DNA of 64,000 nt from Fundicoccus sp052116145. Lineage in GTDB: Bacteria; Bacillota; Bacilli; Lactobacillales; Aerococcaceae. Both the position numbers and the translations under genes were made by a program. The stretch spans positions 124,001-188,000 of the forward strand of contig NZ_JBQKLQ010000002.1 in the NCBI RefSeq assembly GCF_052116145.1. The letters run 5' to 3'. The notes under the pieces are model-generated. The model saw nothing but the letters and a program-made list of their open reading frames with translations, was not told where the DNA came from and made no database searches. Of the stretch, positions 52,169 through 60,424 are shown piece after piece (the first letter of the stretch is position 1; each line of letters opens with the position of its first letter).

Positions 52169-52753
52169 ATGAATAAAATTAGCAGCACTCAAACAATTCA
52201 TTCAACTTTAGTTGATGTACGCTCTCAATTTGATTTCCAAGTAGCTCACGCCAAAGGCTCTCTTAACTTAAGCCCTTCAAATCTCAGCAAATATGCTTTG
52301 AATTTTCTAGCTACTGACCAAGCCATCACTTTTGTAGTCGAAGATGACAGTCCAGAAACTCTTTCTGAATTAACAGACAAGGCCAATGCAATCGGCCTAA
52401 CAAATGTCCAAGGCTACGTCTTGTTTGCGGAGTTACCAGCAGATAGTTTACAAAGCATCGATACCATTTCAGCCGAAGATTTTTTATCTTTACCAATAGA
52501 TGATAGCTTTACCTTATTAGATTTACGTCAAGCGGCCGAGATTACTCGTCCTGCACCTGATAGAAACTTAAGCAATATCCCAATTGAAGCATTGGCAAAA
52601 GAGTATACAAAGCTTGAAGAAAAACAGAAAATCTACACACTTTGTGGTTCTGGAGGCCGTGCTACAGCAGCCGCTTCTTTTCTAAGTGACAAAGGTTACA
52701 AGCCCATCGTCATCACAGGCGGCATGAAGGCCGTTCAAGCCTTAAATAAATAA
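52169..52753 (+). CDS. Tandem rhodanese-domain protein
   Basis: The 194-residue protein has two rhodanese-like domains. The first (residues 1-90, LVDVRSQFDFQVAHAKGSLNL) has no active-site Cys. The second (about 100-194, LLDLRQAAEITRP) carries TLCGSGGRATAAASFL, the Cys loop. Active rhodaneses carry sulfur from a persulfide Cys. It follows metQ at about 105 bases and could share sulfur metabolism, but that is inference. AGGAGG precedes ATG. Confidence 0.88.
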   Translation: MNKISSTQTIHSTLVDVRSQFDFQVAHAKGSLNLSPSNLSKYALNFLATDQAITFVVEDDSPETLSELTDKANAIGLTNVQGYVLFAELPADSLQSIDTISAEDFLSLPIDDSFTLLDLRQAAEITRPAPDRNLSNIPIEALAKEYTKLEEKQKIYTLCGSGGRATAAASFLSDKGYKPIVITGGMKAVQALNK

Positions 52754-52758
52754 TTTTA

Positions 52759-52808
52759 ACATCCCACACCCCTCGCCTAAAACCTTGAGGGATGTGGGAT
52801 GTTTTTTT
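52759..52808 (+). terminator. Terminator after the rhodanese gene
   Basis: ACATCCCACACCCCTC pairs with GAGGGATGTGGGATG, followed by TTTTTTT. Confidence 0.9.
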
Positions 52809-52825
52809 AAAAAGACAAAAACCAG

Positions 52826-52860
52826 CAGTGTCGTTCGCTTAATGCTCACGACGATTAAAG
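52826..52860 (-). repeat. Copy F of the recurrent hairpin element
   Basis: On the minus strand: CTTTAATC, GTCGT (52852-52848), a 14-base loop, ACGAC (52833-52829), AC. The final CTTTAT is not kept. Confidence 0.5.
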
Positions 52861-53262
52861 TTTTTGTCTGACTTTATAAGTCTTCCGTAAAGAAGAGACG
52901 GAATCCTTATGGTCTGCTTGCCAGATAGCTCTTTAACTTCGTTCAGAAAACGACACAAGCTTCATTGCTTCGTGCTGGCTACGAAACTACTTTTTATGCG
53001 CCTGCCTCCCACGATACAAATTTTTACGTGTGGTTCAAGAAACGTCATAAGATTTATTAATTGCTTGCTAGATGAGTGACTAATAATTTTCACAAACTTC
53101 ACTAGAAAACACGCTTGAAAGACTATCTCGGCAGCGATTGCACCCCAAACTACTTTGTAATACGAACTATTCGAATTTGAAGTATTACCTGTGTGCTTTT
53201 ACTCTATCCATCTAAAGAATATTTTGGTATCTTTAAGTTACTAAATATAATTGGAGGTAACT
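52861..53262. other. Gap upstream of fabV
   Basis: No gene is supported in these 400 bases. The fabV promoter is presumably near 53200, but no clear pair of boxes was found. Confidence 0.35.
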
Positions 53263-54459
53263 ATGCTAAATTTTGAACATAAAATGCGTGGCAATGTGTC
53301 GTTTGGTGTCAACCCAATTGGCCTTAAACAAGAAGTTACTAATCAAATTAACTATGTTAAAGAACAAGGATCATATGAAGGTCCAAAGAAAGTCTTAATC
53401 ATCGGCGCATCATCAAGCTATGGCTTGGCTACACGAATTACTCTGGCTTTTGGAGCAGGAGCTGATACAATCGGTGTGTCCTTCGAGAAGGAACCTAAGT
53501 CTGAAAAAAACTTAGGAACAGCCGGCTGGTACAACAATATTTACTTCAAACAGGCTGCTGAAGCAGAAGGTTTAGTTGCTAAAAACTTTGTCCAGGATGC
53601 TTTTAGTCATGAATCAAAGCAAGACGTGATTAACTATATTAAAGAAGAGTTCGACGGAAAAATCGACCTCGTTGTTTATAGTTTAGCATCGGGTGTCCGC
53701 GTGGATCCTAATACCGGCGAACGCTTCAACTCAGTCATCAAAGCAATTGGCGATACTGTAGTGGGACCACACGTTAATATCCAGAAACAAGAGTACTTGG
53801 AACATACCTTGGAGCCAGCGACGGAAGCAGAAATCGCAGATACCGTTAAAGTGATGGGTGGCGAAGACTGGCAATTTTGGATGGACGCTTTAAAAGAAGC
53901 AGACGTATTGGCAGATAATGTGCTAACCGTTAATTATTCTTACTTGGGCTCCGCTTTAAACAGACCTTACTATGGTGGCGGAACTTTAGGCCAAGCCAAA
54001 GCGGACTGTGAAGTCAAAGCCGAACACATCAATCAGCTACTAGCAGATATCAATGGTAAAGCAACGATTGTGGTCGCAACAGCTGTCACAACAAAAGCGA
54101 GCTCGGTGATTCCTTTCTTCCCTGTTTACTGCCTGGGCTTATACCGCATCATGGAAGATAACGGCACACACGAAACGCCGATTATGCATCAAGACCGCAT
54201 TTATCGCGACATGTTATATGGCGACAAGCCAGAGTATGACGAACAAGGCCGCTTGCGTCCAGATAATTGGGAGTTGGATCCCCAAACACAAGCTGCAACG
54301 GAAGCTCTCATCAATACCATTACAGCTGAAAACTTCAACACCCCAGTGACAGGTTACGATACTTTTATTAAGGAGTTCAATGTTAACTCTGGTTTCGACG
54401 TGGATGGCTATCAGGCCGAAGCCGTGACACTTGAAGAGTTAATCGCGCTTAAACCTTAA
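53263..54459 (+). CDS. fabV: FabV/Ter-type trans-2-enoyl reductase
   Basis: The 398-residue protein matches FabV throughout: MLNFEHKMRGNVSFGVNPIG, the NAD site KKVLIIGASSSYGLATRI, DLVVYSLASGVR, and the FabV catalytic pattern Y-X8-K in YYGGGTLGQAK. It reduces enoyl-ACP (or enoyl-CoA in Ter) using NADH and is naturally insensitive to triclosan. ATG at 53263 lies 5 bases after GGAGG; an upstream TTG is in the site itself. No fatty-acid-synthesis cluster is adjacent, so it is a solitary reductase. Confidence 0.95.
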   Translation: MLNFEHKMRGNVSFGVNPIGLKQEVTNQINYVKEQGSYEGPKKVLIIGASSSYGLATRITLAFGAGADTIGVSFEKEPKSEKNLGTAGWYNNIYFKQAAEAEGLVAKNFVQDAFSHESKQDVINYIKEEFDGKIDLVVYSLASGVRVDPNTGERFNSVIKAIGDTVVGPHVNIQKQEYLEHTLEPATEAEIADTVKVMGGEDWQFWMDALKEADVLADNVLTVNYSYLGSALNRPYYGGGTLGQAKADCEVKAEHINQLLADINGKATIVVATAVTTKASSVIPFFPVYCLGLYRIMEDNGTHETPIMHQDRIYRDMLYGDKPEYDEQGRLRPDNWELDPQTQAATEALINTITAENFNTPVTGYDTFIKEFNVNSGFDVDGYQAEAVTLEELIALKP

Positions 54460-54503
54460 TCCCTTCACCCTCCAGACCAAATAGGCAAAATAAACAATAG
54501 ACA

Positions 54504-54546
54504 AACAGACAGACCGGCCCTCATTTACAAAGGACCGGTCTGTTTA
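54504..54546. terminator. Bidirectional terminator between fabV and the SDR gene
   Basis: AGACCGGCCCT pairs with AGGACCGGTCT (one mismatch), flanked by AAACAGAC and GTCTGTTT. Confidence 0.8.
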
Positions 54547-54564
54547 AATCGCTAGTTAGACTGA

Positions 54565-55323
54565 TTATTTAGTTGCTGACCAACCACCATCAACTGGTAA
54601 AGTCACAGCTGTGACATAAGCTGCTTCTTCTGAACCGAGGAAAATAGCTGCGGCATTCAATTCGCCTTCTTTTCCATAACGTCTCATTGGTACCGTGACA
54701 TCCATATAACCTTGAAATTCTTGTGTATCTAACGTTCCAGAGGTTAATTCTGTTTCAAAGTAACCTGGGCAAATTGTGTTACATGTAATATTGTAAGGAG
54801 CTAATTCAGCCGCTACAGCTCTCGAGAAGTTGATGACGCCAGCTTTTGATGCATGATAAGCGGTTTGCAATTGGTTCGTTCCAACCAAACCATACACTGA
54901 CGAAATATTGATAATTCGGCCATAATTCGCTTCTTTCATCACTCTCGCATAAGCACGTGTCATTTTAAAAACGCTGGTTAAATCTAAATCCATCGTGAAG
55001 TTCCAAGCATCGTTGGTCATTTCAGTGATGGCGCCACCTTCACTAGCACCGGCATTGTTAACTAATACATCGACTTTACCGTACGTATCTAGAATGGTTT
55101 GCAATGACTGATCGATTTGCGCTTCATCTGTCACATCTAAAGCAACTGCTAAAGCGTCGGCACCGGCTGCTTTTAATTCATTTGCTAATCCTTCTAAACG
55201 TTCCACACGTCTAGCCATTAACACTACTTTTGCCCCTTGAGCGGCGAAACCTTTGGCCATTTGCACACCTAACCCACTTGATGCACCTGTAATAGCGACT
55301 ACTTTCCCTGCGTAATTAAACAT
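54565..55323 (-). CDS. Short-chain dehydrogenase/reductase
   Basis: The 252-residue SDR has the NAD(P) site VVAITGASSGLGVQMAKGF, VLVNNAGASEGG, catalytic ISSVYGLVG and YHASKAGVINFSR, and ends with LPVDGGWSATK. ATG at 55323 follows GAGGAAAA. The frame can extend to 55368, overlapping the dehydrogenase upstream, but that start has no site. It follows the AllD-like gene by 34 bases, so they probably share a pathway. Confidence 0.9.
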   Translation of the reverse strand: MFNYAGKVVAITGASSGLGVQMAKGFAAQGAKVVLMARRVERLEGLANELKAAGADALAVALDVTDEAQIDQSLQTILDTYGKVDVLVNNAGASEGGAITEMTNDAWNFTMDLDLTSVFKMTRAYARVMKEANYGRIINISSVYGLVGTNQLQTAYHASKAGVINFSRAVAAELAPYNITCNTICPGYFETELTSGTLDTQEFQGYMDVTVPMRRYGKEGELNAAAIFLGSEEAAYVTAVTLPVDGGWSATK

Positions 55324-55357
55324 AATATTTTCCTCACATTCCTTAGATTTAAATAGC

Positions 55358-56425
55358 TTAGTTAGCAAAAGCCCCTAGGCCTTCATAATTGTTATAGTGA
55401 ATATCGTCTGATTTTAGATAGTTGATGATACTTTCTGGAATCTCAATGCCGTTCTTCAAATGCTTCTCATAACGTTGGTTAGACCCTTGACCAGGGTAGC
55501 GAACGCTTGAGTAACCTGTTGCTGGTTTGATGTCATTTAATTCTTGCATGGTTTGTGTGATATGTTCTTTGAACATCTCTGCATTACCGAAACGAGCTGG
55601 GTCCAAGATAATGTATAATTGACCCAAATTACGGCCGGCATGTAAATCATGATACATGGAACTAACGTGCTTGCCGAAGGGTAAGTTCATTAACATACCT
55701 GAGAAAATATCTACCATCATCATCAAGCCATAACCTTTTGGTCCAGCAATTGGCATTAAACCTCTCACCGCATTAGGATCCGTCGTCGGCTCCCCTTTGT
55801 CATTAACTGCCCAGTCCGAAGGAATGTCACGGCCTTTAGAACGTGCATCTAAAATTTTACCCCATGCTTGAACCGTTGTGGCCATGTCGAACACTAACGG
55901 CGTTTCAGTCGAACTTGGTGCACCGAAACCGATAGGGTTGGTTCCATAGTAAACTTCCGCTCCACCGAAGGGCACTGCCATTGGATCCGATTGTGTCATC
56001 GCCATACCGACTAAACCAGCTTCAGCAATTTTACGTAAGTAATAGGATAAAGTACCCGTATGTCCACACTTAGATACGCCCACAACTGCCACACCTGATG
56101 CCTTTGCCATTTCAATGGCAGGCTCTAAAGCTAAATTGGCTGCATATTGCCCTTGCGAGTTGTCAGCATGCAAGACAGCTGAACTTTCGCCAGTTTTTTC
56201 AAATTTAATTTGCGGCTCACGTGTAATACCGCCTTTATTGATGCGTTCAGAATAATATTCCACCCGGACCGCACCATGTGAATGCACGCCGCATAAATCG
56301 GCATAAACTAAATGCTTGGCTGTTTCAACCGCTTGAACTTCCGGCAAACCTGCCAACTCCAACTTAGCCTGAATCAAAGACTCTAATTCCATTGCACTGA
56401 CATTGATTAATTTTTCTTCTGACAT
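55358..56425 (-). CDS. Ureidoglycolate/malate/lactate-type dehydrogenase (AllD-like)
   Basis: The 355-residue protein is of the Ldh2 family: YADLCGVHSHGAVRVEYYSERINKGG (catalytic His region), VVGVSKCGHTGTLSYYLRKIAEAGLVG, FGGAEVYYGTNPIGF, DMATTVQAWGKILDARSKG and GPKGYGLMMMVDIFSGML. These runs match E. coli AllD closely, including HVSSMYHDLHAGRNLGQL. AllD oxidises ureidoglycolate to oxalurate in allantoin use. No other allantoin genes are nearby, so a different 2-hydroxy acid is possible. AAGGAG precedes ATG. Confidence 0.88.
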   Translation of the reverse strand: MSEEKLINVSAMELESLIQAKLELAGLPEVQAVETAKHLVYADLCGVHSHGAVRVEYYSERINKGGITREPQIKFEKTGESSAVLHADNSQGQYAANLALEPAIEMAKASGVAVVGVSKCGHTGTLSYYLRKIAEAGLVGMAMTQSDPMAVPFGGAEVYYGTNPIGFGAPSSTETPLVFDMATTVQAWGKILDARSKGRDIPSDWAVNDKGEPTTDPNAVRGLMPIAGPKGYGLMMMVDIFSGMLMNLPFGKHVSSMYHDLHAGRNLGQLYIILDPARFGNAEMFKEHITQTMQELNDIKPATGYSSVRYPGQGSNQRYEKHLKNGIEIPESIINYLKSDDIHYNNYEGLGAFAN

Positions 56426-56677
56426 ATCGCTCGCTCCTTTTTAATTTAAACTGACTGTCTGTTTCTTCTTTCCATGTTCACAATATCACATATACCCACA
56501 AGCTCAATTAGTCATTTCTGCTAAAATCACGACGGAAATTAGTTATTTCATCCAAAATATAACATATGAAAAATCAGCTTACGGATACCTATTAATATAA
56601 GCAACTAAACGCTTTCACAAAACAGTGATATCATCCAATTGTCTGGAAGCCTTATATTGTGAATAACATTCATAAAC
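56426..56677. other. Gap upstream of the AllD-like gene
   Basis: No gene was seen. The sequence is AT-rich and runs into the fourth repeat array; the promoter of the AllD-like gene must lie here. Confidence 0.4.
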
Positions 56678-57240
56678 AAGCGTAAATCTTCTGAAAGCAC
56701 TTGTCACATGATGACACAGGTATTTAGAACAGTCCGCTGCCACCCAGAAGAACAAATGGTCAGCTTTACAAAAATATCTCGTATATCGCAACAAGAAATC
56801 TCGTAAACCCTCTAAAAGCACTTGTCACATGATGACACTGGTATTTAGAACAGTCCGCTGCCGCCCAGAAGAACAAATGGTCAGCTTTACAAAAACATCT
56901 CGTATATCGCAACAAGAAATCTCGTAAACCCTCTAAAAGCACTTGTCATCTGATGACACTGGTATTTAGAACAGTCCACTGCCACCTAGAAGAACAAATG
57001 GTCAGCTTTACAAAAACATCTCGTATATCGCAACGAAAAACCTCGTAAATCTTCTAAAAGCACTTGTCATCAAATGACACAGGTATTTAGAGCGCTATCT
57101 ACACTTGTCACATGATGACACTGGTATTTAGAACTCTATCTACACTCGTCACATGATGACACTGGTATTTAGAATTCTATCTACACTTGTCATCTGATGA
57201 CAAGTGTAGATAGAACAGTCCGCTGCCGCCCAGAAGAACA
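56678..57240. repeat. Nested 121-bp and 41-bp tandem repeats
   Basis: CACTTGTCA..TGATGACA recurs at 121-base spacing (ttgtc at 56701, 56822, 56943 and 57064), then at 41 bases (57105, 57146, 57187). The long unit also contains AACAGTCCGCTGCC, AGAAGAACAAATGGTCAGC and ATCTCGTATATCGCAAC. The short unit keeps only the palindromic core and GGTATTTAGAA. The last core is a perfect inverted repeat, CACTTGTCATCTGATGACAAGTG in form. The long unit equals the short one plus about 80 bases. Confidence 0.92.
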
Positions 57241-57242
57241 AA

Positions 57243-57283
57243 TCGTCCGTAAGGAAACCTCGGACAAAACCCGAGGTCTCTTT
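57243..57283 (+). repeat. Copy G of the hairpin element with a following stem
   Basis: AATC, GTCCG (57246-57250), an 11-base loop, CGGAC (57262-57266), AAAACC. The CCTCGG also pairs with CCGAGG just downstream (57259-57283), an alternative stem ending in TCTCTTT. It lies directly after the fourth repeat array. Confidence 0.5.
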
Positions 57284-57613
57284 AGATTTGCTTGTTTTCT
57301 TTAACTCCCACACGACTGTCATACTATCCCCGTATGACTTCTAAAATATTGCGCAACCATTTGGGTTTGACAGTTTTGAAAACAAAGTTTTGGTGGATCC
57401 AGGGGATCCCTGCCATCTAATAAATCAAAATGTTCCACTACATTCTACGGAATCAGCTCTTCTTCTTTACAAGAGTGACAGATATAGTTCACACTCCCGT
57501 TCGTTAAGGCTTCGGTAGAGCGCCTCCCAATCGAAGCGACTTGTTTCAACTAATATAAAAATAAGTTCTACAAAGCTTGACGAATCAACAGTATACTTCT
57601 CATCCCTTATAGC
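57284..57613. other. Gap before the XRE regulator unit's end
   Basis: No gene or clear structure was recognised. Confidence 0.4.
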
Positions 57614-57648
57614 ATAAAAAAACCGCTACTAACCTAAGTTAGAGCGGC
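57614..57648 (-). terminator. Terminator of the XRE regulator unit
   Basis: CCGCT and AGCGG, with CTAAC/GTTAG inside, followed on the minus strand by TTTTTTTAT. Confidence 0.85.
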
Positions 57649-57653
57649 TGATT

Positions 57654-58001
57654 TTAGATAACTCGCGAGACCATACTAATATCTTCAATTTTCAAAATCA
57701 ATGTGAAGGGCTTTTTTTGCTCGATGGTACATTCCACCCAACCATGACTGACCTCGTGAATAGTCGCTTGAACTTTCCCCGGTAAAGATAGTAAATAAAA
57801 CTGACTACTTTCAAGCTGGCATTCTTGACCAAGCAACTCTTCTAATCGCCTAGCCACTTCTAATTGTTGCGTTAACTGTTCGCGTTCTTGCGCTTGCTTT
57901 TTCTTTTGGTAAGTTGGGTCATTGCTTTTAAAGACTTCTATAATGTCATCCAATTTTGAATACAACATCAAACCAATCATAACGATAAATAACCACCACA
58001 T
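57654..58001 (-). CDS. Small membrane-anchored protein coupled to an XRE regulator
   Basis: The roughly 115-residue protein has one N-terminal membrane segment (MWWLFIVMIGLMLYS), then a charged coiled coil (about 30-60, KKKQAQEREQLTQQLEVARRLEE) and a small beta-rich domain (FYLLSLPGKVQATIHEVSHGWVECT). ATG at 58001 lies one base after the regulator stop and 9 bases after GGAGG inside it, so the two are coupled. It resembles no enzyme. It may sense a cell-envelope signal for the regulator; this is inference. Confidence 0.7.
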   Translation of the reverse strand: MWWLFIVMIGLMLYSKLDDIIEVFKSNDPTYQKKKQAQEREQLTQQLEVARRLEELLGQECQLESSQFYLLSLPGKVQATIHEVSHGWVECTIEQKKPFTLILKIEDISMVSRVI

Positions 58002-58002
58002 C

Positions 58003-58440
58003 TTAGTCATCCTCCTTTTTAAAAGCAATGATATCTTTCAGGAAAAATAAGCGCTCGATTTGTTTGCCACGTTCTGGAAAAATCACTTTGACATGATTGG
58101 CATTGACTTCTATAACGTCACACTGCTTCACTTCAGTTTTACTAACCGACAGCCACGCTTGAGATTCTGGATTCAAATAGAGGGTTACCCTTTGACCGAC
58201 TAATGCCGTTAAAATTTCACTCTGTCTCGTTGTGGGCCGAACCGTCTTCCCGACTAATTCATCTAAAGACACATCAAATAAATAGGCTAATTCGACTGCT
58301 TTATCTAACGCTGGTTGGGCGCTCCCGTTTTCCCAATTAGAAATGGTTTGCCTCGAGACCTTTAGTTGCTCAGCAACTTCCTCTTGAGAAAGTCGAGAGT
58401 GTTTCCTTAGTTCATAGACTTTTTCATTAAATGTTTTCAT
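58003..58440 (-). CDS. XRE-family transcriptional regulator with a C-terminal domain
   Basis: The 145-residue protein has an XRE helix-turn-helix (VYELRKHSRLSQEEVAEQL, then KVSRQTISNWENGSAQPALDKAVELAYLFDVSLDELVG). Residues 75-145 form a beta-rich domain (RVTLYLNPESQAWLSV, HVKVIFPERGKQIERLFFLKDI), similar in length to that of its membrane partner. ATG at 58440 follows AGGAGG by 8 bases. Its targets are unknown. Confidence 0.88.
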   Translation of the reverse strand: MKTFNEKVYELRKHSRLSQEEVAEQLKVSRQTISNWENGSAQPALDKAVELAYLFDVSLDELVGKTVRPTTRQSEILTALVGQRVTLYLNPESQAWLSVSKTEVKQCDVIEVNANHVKVIFPERGKQIERLFFLKDIIAFKKEDD

Positions 58441-58978
58441 TACTGCCACCTCCTATTAAAAGCATACGTGACCACAGTTAAGTTGACTATCAAATGTTCC
58501 ATTCAATTGCGCAAATATTCCTAACATTTGCCTTTGGATCCTTAGTTATTAAGTAATCGTCAAGGATTATTTGACTTTTTGTACATGTGCTTTATTTGTC
58601 GCTCATCACGTTTGACAACTCGTGATGTCAAACGACCACTATCCTTTAGCTAAAAGTGTACCATAAGCTCTTCATACAGTCGCTTTAAAAGCTAATCCCC
58701 TATATATTTAAGCCGCTCTACTAACGAATCCCTCCTGTAAATCGCTGTGTAATAACCTCAGAGCTTTGACAGCATTTTTTGTGTCAAATGTAAAAACACT
58801 CTACTCTTGCTTTGTCAGCAAAAATTAGAGTGTTTTCAATGGCAGCTATTTGGTAGGCCAGCTTATTTTGAAAGAGGAACTGAAAAGAAAAACTTATACA
58901 GTAGCGCATGCTTTGCTTCTTAGCTATATAGTCTAAACGAAGCGTTCATCTTATACAATCAGTTGCAGTAACAACTAC
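58441..58978. other. Gap upstream of the XRE unit
   Basis: There is no gene. A terminator (58790-58840) ends the transcript of the secreted-protein gene at 58979; TTTGACA...TGTCAAA hairpins occur near 58610-58632. The XRE promoter lies near 58450-58500 but was not fixed. Confidence 0.4.
58790..58840 (-). terminator. Terminator of the secreted-protein gene at 58979
   Basis: AAAACACTCTA and TAGAGTGTTTT form a perfect 11-bp stem across a 22-base loop, with T-rich DNA on the minus side. Confidence 0.75.
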
Positions 58979-60424
58979 TTACCACTGAGCGGTCTCTAAT
59001 TCTGATTGAGTCCATGGATAAGGCGCTACCGTTAACAGTTCTCCAGTCTCTGGATGGATAACTGTAACTACATTCGTGGTTAAATTAGTCGTATGAGCAG
59101 GCGTTGCGGCGTAGAAATACCCCTTCTCATCTGCCTTGATTGGCGGAAGACTAGCGGTCCCATAGCCATTCAAAGGCATTATCATCACTTGAGCATTGGG
59201 ATAGGTATAACCTTCCATATAAGTTTGACCAATAAAATAACGCTCCAGCGTCAAGAATCCCGAGTCGTTTGCTAAGGCCGTCGGTTGATATTGATAAACA
59301 TCGAGATCCGTTTCATAAACTAGATTCGAAGACGCATCATAAAGTCGGATCGTAGGCTGGATGGAAACACTCGCACCTGCATCAATCGAGAAGTAGCCTT
59401 CTGCATTTGGCGTGGCGTTCATGGTCGAAATCACTTCCTTTGTCATCTGATTGACGGTTGTCACTTGGATACTGTAGGTCGGATTAACAAAGCCCGACAC
59501 AACGCCTTCCTTTTGATTGACCGGTTCAATCGCAAAAGTCTCCCCATCACCTGTAGAGGTCATCGACCAAGTTACAGGCGGAATATTTCCTCGACGTGGT
59601 GACAACAAGCGCCAATCTTCAGGTAATTTCCAGTCTGAGTTGCTGACGACGTCTATGCTGGCCCCCTCGACTAGTCCTTCCAACTCTTGACGAGTTTCTA
59701 AAGTGGCATACTCTTTTAATGTCTGCTGATGATTAGTAGAATCCCACAGAAGCACACTTAGTTTATCTTCTTCATTATAGAAAAAGTATACTTTATAAGT
59801 GGTGTCGCTATAGGCTGGACCTTGCGCATCGACGTATGTATTGCTTGTGACTGTTCTTTCTATTTGATGGTTAGACGCAGCCACCTGTAACTCTTTTGTT
59901 TGATTGACCACCGCTACCCCCTCTAAGGGCAGTGCATTCAAGCGCGACTGATTAGGTCCCCAATACACATAGTACATCGTTAACCTACCATTTTCATTGG
60001 TCACATCGAAATCCGCATAATCACCTGCCGTATTATCCGCATGGTAAAAAAGTAAACGTTCTGGTAATTTTTTAAAGTTTACTGCATAAGGATAAATTGC
60101 TGCCAAGTCATCCTCTATGGTGTTCGCTTCAGAATATGCCTTTAAGTAGTCTGCGACGATCATACTATAAGCAGTCGAAAGACTCCCTTCAATACCATAA
60201 CTACGAAAATCATCAAAGTAACCCGTCACTAAAACATTGGCTTCTTCTGCCGCCAAATATTCTTCGGCCTCTTCATAAGTAAACTCTTCGAATAATCCCT
60301 GGGTCAGCACTTCAATGACTGCCGCTCGACTTTCTTCTAGCGTTCGAGCGAGCGCCACGAATTGTGACTTACATAGAGTCATAATTAAAGCCACTAATAA
60401 CATAATCTTTCCATACTTTTTCAT
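58979..60424 (-). CDS. Secreted protein of unknown function near Rgg-type regulators
   Basis: This is a 481-residue protein with an N-terminal signal peptide (about 1-26). An N-terminal helical part (residues 30-110, EESRAAVIEVL, FTYEEAEEYLAAEEANVLVTGYF) is followed by a middle beta-rich domain (MYYVYWGPNQSRLNALPLEGV, YKVYFFYN, DWRLLSPRRGNIPPVTW), of a type seen in DUF4767-like secreted proteins. The C-terminal part has repeated immunoglobulin-like strands. No catalytic motif, sortase signal or lipobox is seen. ATG at 60424 follows AAAGG. The coupled Rgg-like genes lie upstream on the same strand. Confidence 0.7.
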   Translation of the reverse strand: MKKYGKIMLLVALIMTLCKSQFVALARTLEESRAAVIEVLTQGLFEEFTYEEAEEYLAAEEANVLVTGYFDDFRSYGIEGSLSTAYSMIVADYLKAYSEANTIEDDLAAIYPYAVNFKKLPERLLFYHADNTAGDYADFDVTNENGRLTMYYVYWGPNQSRLNALPLEGVAVVNQTKELQVAASNHQIERTVTSNTYVDAQGPAYSDTTYKVYFFYNEEDKLSVLLWDSTNHQQTLKEYATLETRQELEGLVEGASIDVVSNSDWKLPEDWRLLSPRRGNIPPVTWSMTSTGDGETFAIEPVNQKEGVVSGFVNPTYSIQVTTVNQMTKEVISTMNATPNAEGYFSIDAGASVSIQPTIRLYDASSNLVYETDLDVYQYQPTALANDSGFLTLERYFIGQTYMEGYTYPNAQVMIMPLNGYGTASLPPIKADEKGYFYAATPAHTTNLTTNVVTVIHPETGELLTVAPYPWTQSELETAQW

